From positions 80,001 to 102,500 of the forward strand of contig CAUYUJ010014590.1 in NCBI GenBank assembly GCA_963575745.1: a stretch of 22,500 nt of DNA, written 5' to 3'. A program made the position numbers and the translations under genes. Positions 16,820-22,500 of this stretch are shown one piece after another; the stretch's first letter is position 1; every line of letters begins with the position of its first letter. The DNA is from Prorocentrum cordatum (lineage: Eukaryota; Sar; Dinophyceae; Prorocentrales; Prorocentraceae). Under the pieces are notes generated by a model. It did no database searches. It saw only the letters and a program-made list of their open reading frames with translations, and was not told the DNA's origin.

Positions 16820-16973
16820 GCGTTGCAGCAGCCGCGCCTCACCGAGAGCGTCCGGGGGGGGCCCGAACCATCCCACACGGCCGCCAGAGTGCCAGGCCAC
16901 GAGCGGACAACTTGGCGACCCGTCGCCGTGCGCGGGCCCAGCGCCCCTCGATCGCCCAACAAGATGCGGTAGC

Positions 16974-17136
16974 TGATGGGCCTGTTTTCCACCACCACCA
17001 CCATATGTTGGAGGGGGAGGGGGTCCTCCTCCTCCTCCTCCACCTCCTCCTCCTCCACCTCCTCTTTGTCCTCCTCCTCGTCCTCCTCCATCCCCCATCC
17101 AACTTATGGTGGTGGTCGTTGAAAACAGGCCCATCA
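16974..17136. mobile_element. TIR element family C
   Basis: 163 bp with 39-base terminal inverted repeats matching at 36 positions: TGATGGGCCTGTTTTC, then CAC/GAC triplets, then CCACCATANGTTGGA. It is flanked by the perfect duplication GTAGC (16969-16973 and 17137-17141). The interior is a CTC/TCC microsatellite. Only one copy in the window. Element plus duplication is 168 bases, a multiple of three, and the + frame through it stays open. Confidence 0.9.
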
Positions 17137-17141
17137 GTAGC

Positions 17142-18020
17142 AGCGGCTTGCGCGCTTGGGTTTGGGCATCCCGCGCCCCGCGAAAGCCTCGCACCCGGAG
17201 CCACTCTTGCCAAGGGTCGCTCTTTCGTGTGGCCGCGGTCAGCAGTAGCCCAGGGTGGGGTTTATCAGCTTTGCCGTCGTCGCGTCGTGAACATGACTCT
17301 AGATGGAAAGCGGTCTTTCCGGAGGGAGTCCAGACCGTGGGGGTGCCACGCTGAGAAAGAATGACGACGTGGGATGTCTGGGAGGGGGCGGGCCCAGCTG
17401 GATACTGACATTTCGAAAGCATCTGCTTTTAATAACCCCCTGGCGATGACGGGCGTCTTCTTGGCAGGGGCCTGGGCGGCGGCAGCGGAGGCGACAGGGC
17501 GGGCTCCCAGCCGCGCCGCGTCCCCCCGCTCGAAGGGGCTTCCTCGACGACGACGACGATCGAGGTCGGCGTGGCCGTCCCTGGAGGTCTTCGGGAGTCT
17601 CTGCAGAGCTTGATTTTCAGCGGGTCTCCGCTGGGAGGATCCTGGCGTCGGGCGTCTTGGCAGAATCTCGCGGCGGGGGCGCTTCCTCCCTCTTCTCTCA
17701 GAGGAGGGCCAGGTGAGACAACTGCAGTTGGCCTTCTGGGGACCACCTCGTCGCCACGGCGGGATGCAGGTCAGAAAGCTGGTGCGTTTCGACCCCGGGA
17801 GAGGTCTCGGGACCGCTCTCGAGCTGCCGCTGTTTCAGCTCGCCCTGCTCCGAGCCTCGGGCCCCCAGGTCCCCCGCGGACAGCCAGCCGAGGACCTCAT
17901 TGCAGGCTGGGGTTTTGACAGATCCATCCGGAATGAACAAATGAGCGACGAAACAATCTAGGCCTCCTAGATGGGTCCCTAAGGGCTTGTCGACTTTTCG
18001 CCAATCGACTTGTGAGAATC
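17142..18020. other. GC-rich, no recognised gene
   Basis: Open frames in several registers without any family resemblance. GAGGAGGGCCAG|GTGAGAC near 17711 resembles a splice donor, and TCTCTGCAG / GATTTTCAG near 17608-17620 resemble acceptors, so a short exon at about 17621-17711 is conceivable on the + strand. No more can be said. Confidence 0.2.
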
Positions 18021-18023
18021 GAG

Positions 18024-18122
18024 CCAGATAAACCCAGGTAAATGCAGATAAATCGAGGTAAATCCAGGTCAGTCCAGGTACATCTAGATAAATCTGGGTA
18101 AATCCAGGTAAATCCAGAGATC
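18024..18122. repeat. 10-bp tandem repeat, unit CAGGTAAATC
   Basis: About ten consecutive units of exactly ten bases with no indels (CAGATAAACC, CAGGTAAATG, CAGATAAATC and so on). The AAAT/AAA core recurs once per helical turn in most units. Confidence 0.92.
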
Positions 18123-18199
18123 TCCAGGGAAAGTTCGAGCACTTCGCGGCCGCTCCAGCGCGAGTCGAAGGACGGCAGAAGTCGTTAAGCCTTTAACGA

Positions 18200-18367
18200 A
18201 TGGGGTCGGAGTAGATGGGGTCGGAGGATCGCGTCGCATCGCCGATGCATCGGTGATGCGGCTCAATGCGGAGCCCGATCTTCTCCACGCTGGCGTCACT
18301 GATGCAACGGCGATGTATCGGCGATGCGGCCCGATCCGCCGACCCCATCTAATTACTCCGACCCCAT
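18200..18367. mobile_element. Long inverted-repeat element E, probable foldback element
   Basis: The 168-bp segment begins ATGGGGTCGGAGTA and ends TACTCCGACCCCAT. The arms continue inward as GATGGGGTCGGNGGATCG and CGCATCGCCGATNCATCG, with a 4-base indel (ATTA) near the outer end, so about 60 bases pair on each side and GCATCRGTGAYGC pairs again nearer the centre. Each arm carries the GATGGGGTCGG word twice. No clear target duplication was found, so transposition is inferred from the structure only. Confidence 0.65.
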
Positions 18368-18734
18368 CTGGGAGGCCTCTAAACAAAGCGTGGTCGATTG
18401 CACGGACATTCGCGCGTAAGCTGCCAGCGTAAGATCGCGCGTGCGCGCCCTCGTCTCCACGGTGGCGTGCCGCGCTGGCGGTCGCGTAAGCTGCCGCGTA
18501 AGGGCGCTACGCTATCTTGCGTGAGACCCGTTTATCTTCGTCGTCCAAGCGATGACGAACGCCTCGGCCGAAGGCTGCAGTTCTCTTGGGTGCGCCAGCG
18601 ATCGCCTCTGTCGGGACTCCCATCTGCGAGGCCATGACCGGGAGTTTGTGAGTTCTCATGGCGGCCTCGTCCTGCCACGACGTCCGATCCCGGGGTCCTC
18701 GGCAACACATCAAGAGGGGCTGCTGCCAGATTCG
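18368..18734. other. No recognised gene; short direct repeat
   Basis: GCGTAAGCTGCCAGCGTAAG (~18413-18432) recurs as GCGTAAGCTGCCGCGTAAGG (~18483-18502). Otherwise unique-looking with short open frames only. Confidence 0.4.
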
Positions 18735-18738
18735 GTAC

Positions 18739-18916
18739 TCCAGATTTCGTAATAAAAGGGAGGGGGGTCTCATTTCGGGGGGGGTCCCTTCCCGGCTATC
18801 CTGGAGGGCCTGGGGGGGTCTGGGGACGATGTTTTGGAGGGTTCTCCCACGGGGGGGGTCTGAATTGGCTTGTCTTGGAGGGTCCAGACCTCTTCCCTTT
18901 TATTACGAGATCTGGA
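18739..18916. mobile_element. TIR element family D, copy 1, flanked by GTAC
   Basis: 178 bp. The left end is TCCAGATTTCGTAATAAAAG and the right end is the reverse complement of TCCAGATCTCGTAATAAAAG. GTAC lies on both outer sides (18735-18738 and 18917-18920); because GTAC is palindromic it could be target duplication or part of the ends. The interior shares GGAGGGCCTGGGGGGGTCTG and GGACGATGTTTTGGAGG with copy 2 at 20316. Long proline-rich minus-strand frames here are not convincing genes. Confidence 0.87.
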
Positions 18917-19011
18917 GTACTCTGTTCGCGGTCGGGATTCGAAAAATATACCACTGGAACTTACACTGATCCTAAACGATACTTTCGGGCTGGCTGCCCA
19001 CCATCCGCTTC

Positions 19012-19047
19012 AAGACCCCCTCCCTTCTATTACGAGATCTGGAGCAC
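19012..19047. mobile_element. Family D right-end fragment
   Basis: AGACCCCCTCCCTTCTATTA then CGAGATCTGGAGCACC matches the right terminus of the family D copies; the outer GTAC is GCAC here. No left end is present in the 90 bases between copy 1 and this fragment, so it is a truncated copy. Confidence 0.75.
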
Positions 19048-19121
19048 CGCGGCCCTCGCAGAGGCCCGTCCTGGGCCTCGTCGACGCCCTGGAGGGAGTG
19101 CCCACCGGTGCCGAGGTGCGT

Positions 19122-19318
19122 GCGGCGGAGGGGGCCGCGGAGCGCCGCAGCCCGTCGCACGGGGGAGCCTCTCGGGTTCGGGGGGCGTCCTGCTGCGGTG
19201 CTGGTCGAGCAGAATTCGGGGCGGCGGAGGGGGTCGCGAGCGCCGCAGCCCGTCGCACGGGGGAGCATCTCGGGTTCGGGGGGCGTCCTGCTGCGGTGCT
19301 GGTCGAGCAGAATTCGGG
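19122..19318. repeat. Tandem duplication, 99-bp period
   Basis: Two units beginning GCGGCGGAGGGGG at 19122 and 19221, sharing CGCCGCAGCCCGTCGCACGG, CTCGGGTTCGGGGGGCGTCC and GGTCGAGCAGAATTCGG. Only a few substitutions and one single-base difference separate them, so the duplication is recent. Family B copy 2 sits at the end of the second unit. Confidence 0.92.
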
Positions 19319-19508
19319 AGCGGAAAAGAGGGGGGTGGTGACTAGGGGGGGGTGGATATCATGGCGCGGGTCATGGTATTTCCCCAGATTTCATGGCGCC
19401 TCTTCTTCTTTCATTGCGTCCCTGGCCCCCCCGCTGGGCCGCGCACATGCCGCCGGCCATGATTTGCACCCCCCCCCTCTTGGACACCCCCCTCTTGGCC
19501 GCTCCCGA
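19314..19508. mobile_element. TIR element family B, copy 2
   Basis: 195 bp, starting TCGGGAGCGGAAAAGAGGGG and ending TTGGCCGCTCCCGA, closely similar to copy 1 at 16021 along its length. It is flanked by the perfect duplication AGAAT (19309-19313 and 19509-19513). The sequence after the second AGAAT (CGGGCG) resembles what follows AGAAT in the first 99-bp unit (TCGGGGCG), which supports insertion into that unit. Confidence 0.9.
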
Positions 19509-19537
19509 AGAATCGGGCGATCGCAGACACGGATTAA

Positions 19538-19703
19538 GGGGGCGTGGATTAGCGACGGGTCCCGTTTTCATGGGGAATCGCGAGTTCCGCGGCCGAGCAA
19601 GGCGGCACCCGCCGCATTGTTTGGGAGGGCACCTCCCCCGATCCATGGATTTTGCGACCGCGCGCCAGATCCATGGATCGCTAATCCATGTTTGCGCGCC
19701 CCC
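19538..19703. repeat. Imperfect inverted repeat with TGGATTAGCGA arms
   Basis: Left arm GGGGGCGTGGATTAGCGA (19538-19555). The right arm has TCGCTAATCCA (19678-19688) and CGCGCCCCC (19695-19703), with six extra bases between the two parts. The palindromic word GATCCATGGAT occurs twice inside the right half. It may be a degraded TIR element, but no target duplication was found. Confidence 0.55.
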
Positions 19704-20311
19704 GACAGAAGCGAAGGGCAAAACAAGCATCGTCAACCTCCCAGCACGGACGAGCAAGCAGTCTGGTGTTGCATTCACGTGTCTTGCCCGGGAAGGTCAG
19801 CGGTAAAGTGGATTCAGTCATGTTCAAGCTCGGGAGGTTCTCCGACGGTGGCGGTGAAGTGCTGGGTGTAGTGCGAAGCGCTTCGTTCTCAGCAGGCGTT
19901 GTTTGGGGGTGGCAGTTGAAGGAGCAACGTCGCACCACGCAACTCAAGGAATCTACTGGGGACCAAGGTAGCCCCCATCTCGTTGGGAAGCGCCGCGGCG
20001 GAATGGTTGCTCCGAAGCGTGCGAGCACGATGCGATCTGCCCCTGGCCGACGCGGAGGTATCGCTCGCACCAGACATATCCCTGGGCCCCCCCCCCCGTT
20101 GGGCCTCCGAGGGTCGGCGCTCCATATCATCACGCGGTTTACTCTACAGCGGCTCGCAGGCGAACGCCCATATAAAGAAGCGGTGTTTGGACAATCGGGG
20201 GGGCCGCTGACCGATCTCAGAGCGGTAGCCCCCTTCCCCCTCCTGCCGAGTACCCTCGGCGAGGTTGACTCGGTTGGCTCCAGGACGTGCATCCTTAGAG
20301 GCTGCACTCCA
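19704..20311. other. Open on both strands, no recognised gene
   Basis: Frames of over 200 residues exist on both strands (about 19688-20329 + and 19681-20349 -), both running into the family D element. Neither shows a domain. A part of the + frame near 19800-19920 (VMFKLGRFSDGGGEVLGVV) looks somewhat protein-like, but I cannot name it. Confidence 0.3.
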
Positions 20312-20315
20312 GTAC

Positions 20316-20492
20316 TCCAGATTTCGTAATAAAGGGAGGGGGGTCTCATTTCGGGGGGGGTCTCTTCCAGGCTATCTTGGAGGGCCTGGGGGGGTCTGGG
20401 GACGATGTTTTGGAGGTTTCTCCCACGGGGGAGGTCTGAAATGGCTCGTCTTGGAGGGTCCAGACCCCCTCCCTTTTATTACGAAATCTAGA
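20316..20492. mobile_element. TIR element family D, copy 2, flanked by GTAC
   Basis: 177 bp, left end TCCAGATTTCGTAATAAAGG, right end the reverse complement of TCTAGATTTCGTAATAAAAG. GTAC on both sides at 20312-20315 and 20493-20496. The interior is close to copy 1. Confidence 0.87.
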
Positions 20493-20626
20493 GTACTTGA
20501 TCGGGCCGAGTTTTGGTTGTGGCAGCGGCTGCAGGCTCCCAGGGCTGCAGCCTCCCACGAGCCAGGCAGCCCCTGCGAGCCGCCGCACCCAGCGGTTGCA
20601 GGAGCCGGCCCCCCCCCCCCCGACAG

Positions 20627-20835
20627 GCAACGGCTCGGCGCCCAAGGCCCAGCCGAACGAGACGCTGGCCGTGCCGACGAAGGCGAAGCCCGCGCCCGAG
20701 TCTGAGCCGGCGCCCGCGCCGGGCCCGCCAGGCCCGCCGGGCCCGCCAGGCCCGCCGGGGCCTTCTGCAGAGCCGGCTCCGGAGCTCCAGGCCGCCTGGG
20801 TGTCAAGCAGTGGCGAAGCGTCCTGGTTTGCCCAG
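20627..20835 (+). CDS. Candidate exon with collagen-like GPP repeats
   Basis: A C-run followed by CGACAG (ending 20626) looks like a polypyrimidine tract plus acceptor, and CCCAG|GTGGGC at 20835/20836 looks like a donor. Between them one + frame is open, with strongly C/G third positions: APKAQPNETLAVPTKAKP, then a PAPESEPAPAP stretch, then GPPGPPGPPGPPGP (about 20728-20769), then ELQAAWVSSSGEASWFAQ. The PAP-rich flanks around four GPP triplets resemble the frame at ~15790-15930, so both may come from related proteins. Collagen-like triplets suggest an extended helix, but function is unknown. A minus-strand frame is also open here; no start or stop codon is defined. Confidence 0.35.
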
Positions 20836-21090
20836 GTGGGCCCGCCAAAGGGCGTTCTGAGAAGCGTTGGTGGTTTGCACGGAGAGTGCTGAGAGGATTT
20901 CTTGCTGAGGCAGTCTTTTTTAAAGACGTCGAATGCTCTGATAACGTGGTTTCTGTAGTCTGAATTTGCTGTTGTTCTAAGACCATCCCGTAGTGGGCCT
21001 AGGAACGCAGGAACCGTCGGCCCCTGCTCAACGAGCGGGGCTGGAGACAGGGAGGGTGCGCCGCTGGATCTCCCCAAGGGGGGGGGGTCC
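20836..21090. other. T-richer, intron-like or intergenic sequence
   Basis: Less GC-rich than its surroundings, with GTCTTTTTTAAAGAC (about 20911-20925) forming a short hairpin and CCCCTGCTCAACGAGCGGGG (21027-21046) another. If the exon ending at 20835 is real this would be its intron. No gene seen. Confidence 0.35.
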
Positions 21091-21093
21091 TAC

Positions 21094-21212
21094 CTTCCCC
21101 GATCCGTCGTCGGGGACCCCCCCCCCTCCCCCCTTCCCCGATCCGTCGTCGGGGACCCCCCCCCCTCCCCCCCCCGATCCGTCGTCGGGGACCCCCCCCC
21201 CCCCCCTCTCAA
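21094..21212. repeat. 39/36-bp C-rich hairpin repeat, three copies
   Basis: GATCCGTCGTCGGGGACC begins at 21101, 21140 and 21176, each preceded by CCCC and followed by a long C run. Each unit contains TCCCCGA..TCGGGGA (perfect in the first two copies), a 7-bp stem with a 7-base loop. C runs reach 14 or more. Confidence 0.92.
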
Positions 21213-21287
21213 AAGGGGGGGGGTCCGACCCCCCCCCCCTCCTCCCCCCCTTTCGCCACGCCGCCCCCTGACTCCGGAACCCGACCC

Positions 21288-21365
21288 CCGCCACCCCTAC
21301 CCCTAGTCCTCACCCTAACCAGAACCCGTAATCCTAACCCCAGCCACTAAGCCCAGCCCCAAAGA
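21288..21365. repeat. Degenerate CCCTAA-like sequence
   Basis: CCCCTACCCCTAGTCCTCAC, CCTAACCAGAACCCGTAATC and CTAACCCCAG resemble decayed CCCTAA or CCCTAAA units, the C-strand of plant-type telomere repeats. Too degenerate to call telomeric. Confidence 0.4.
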
Positions 21366-22500
21366 GTACTCACTACTCAATACTCACTACCCACTACTGA
21401 CTACTCGCTATTCGCTACTCACCTCCCACTATCCCCTACTCGCTACTCACGACTCACTACTCACGCTCTACTACTCACTACCCACCACCCACTAGTCGCT
21501 ACTCACTACTCCCTGCTCGCTACTCCCTCCTCCCTACTCACTAGTCACTACTCACTTCTCGCTACCCACTACTCAATACTCACTACTCACTAATCACTAC
21601 TCACCACTCCCTATTCACTACTCACTAATCACTACTCATTACCCACTACCCACTATCCACTACTCACTACTCACTACTGACTACTCATTGCCCACAAATC
21701 ACTAACCACTACCCACTACACAATACTGACTACACAGTGCTCAGTACTCACTACTCGCTACTCCCATACTCGCTACTCCATGCTCATTACTCACTCCCCG
21801 CCACTCACTATTCACTAGTCACTACTCACCACTTCCTACTCCCTACTCACTAGTCACTACATAGTCTATAGTCTCTAGTCACTAGTCACAACTCACTAGT
21901 CACTACTTCACTACCCACTACCCACTACTCACTAATCGCTACTCACTACCCGCTATTGTCTACCCACTTCTTAGTACTCACTGCTCACTACTCCTTACTC
22001 CCTACTCCCTACTCGCTGCTCACTACTTACTACTCACTACTCGCTATTCCCTACTCGCTACGCGCTATTCACTAACACATGCCACAACCCACTACTCTAT
22101 ATTCATCACTACGCACTACTCACTACCCACTGCGCACTGCGTACTACTCAGTACTCACTACTCACTACTCACTACTCACTACTCGCTACTCACTACTCAC
22201 TATTCACTACTCTCTACTCACTACTCACTTATCGCTAATCGCCACCCACTACTCACTACGCACTACCCACTACTCATTACCCCCTACGCCCTACTCAGTA
22301 CTCACTATTCGCAACTCGCTACTCACCATTCACTACCCACTACTCGCTATCACTACTCACTTATCAGTACACACTGCTCACTATTCACTACCCACCACTC
22401 CCCACTCCCTACGCCCTACTCCCTACTCGCCACTCGCTACCCACTACTTACTCACTACCCAATACTCACTACTCACTACGCACTAACTCACTACTCACTA
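21366..22500. repeat. Heptameric TACTCAC satellite, runs off window
   Basis: Over 1.1 kb of units mostly TACTCAC/CTACTCA, seven bases each, with point variants (TACCCAC, TACTCGC, TATTCAC, TAGTCAC) and occasional length changes. The cleanest stretch is at ~22149-22200. A plus-strand frame at 22079-22486 giving a Y/S/L/T repeat is only the translation of three heptamers (21 bases). Confidence 0.96.

Noticed and set aside
18200-18367. Target-site duplication for element E
   Set aside because: Several possible boundaries were tried (flanks AACGA/CTGGG, ACGAA/TCTGG) and none gives matching flanks.
20911-20925. Short hairpin GTCTTTTTTAAAGAC considered as a terminator
   Set aside because: Stem is six AT-rich pairs with no U tract in a suitable place, and bacterial-type termination is not expected here.
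21366-22500. Right-hand array considered as a telomere
   Set aside because: The unit is TACTCAC and not TTTAGGG, and the C-rich strand runs 5' to 3' toward the window end, opposite to a right-hand telomere.

Overview
The window looks like nuclear DNA of a dinoflagellate; a Prorocentrum-, Polarella- or Symbiodinium-like genome is the best guess. The basis is GC-rich sequence with almost no protein-coding content, one kinase exon, a decayed retroelement with an RNase H and tyrosine-recombinase layout, collagen-like GC3-rich exon candidates, and very heavy satellite and simple-sequence load. The organism call is an inference from this mix, not from a marker gene.

Layout. 1-1018: C-terminal catalytic part of a phosphatidylinositol-phosphate kinase (PIPK) on the + strand, open at the left edge. 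1.26-1.67 kb: polypyrimidine tract and TCC microsatellite. 2.33-4.99 kb: two copies of a composite repeat, each with a leader followed by a GGCCGTCTTGG-type array that has a ~415-450 bp higher-order period. 5.0-5.42 kb: a 77/90-bp tandem repeat that recurs at 14.68-15.1 kb. 5.43-5.82 kb: a long hairpin, a T-rich tract, a TA microsatellite and a 14-bp minisatellite. About 7.1-8.2 kb: wreck of a DIRS-like retroelement with at least five reading-frame changes. 8.35-8.73 kb: a terminal-inverted-repeat (TIR) element carrying a second element nested inside it. 9.47-11.68 kb: minus-strand fragments of gag-like coiled-coil coding sequence, and an old four-copy ~83-bp repeat. 11.9-14.66 kb: a satellite island, made of a CAT array, inverted 50-bp units, a GGGACAGT minisatellite with a ~150-bp higher-order repeat, direct 50-bp units, then a second CAT array. 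15.3-20.5 kb: unidentified GC-rich sequence with further short TIR elements and two (GPP)n collagen-like coding candidates. 21.09 kb to the end: C-rich hairpin repeats, degenerate CCCTAA-like sequence, then more than 1.1 kb of a heptameric TACTCAC satellite that runs off the window.

The most notable content is a set of short non-autonomous TIR elements. Five insertions from three unrelated TIR families each have a perfect 5-bp target-site duplication: family A at 8349 and 16607, family B at 16021 and 19314, family C at 16974. Two further families are flanked by GTAC on both sides: family D at 18739 and 20316, and family F nested inside an A copy. The two A copies are each exactly 213 bp once the nested 168 bp is subtracted. 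One B insertion splits an open collagen-like reading frame, and subtracting the element plus its duplication makes that frame continuous. No transposase for any of these elements is visible in the window.

There are no functional gene clusters or operons here. Apart from the kinase exon, most long open frames are by-products of repeats or of GC-rich sequence.
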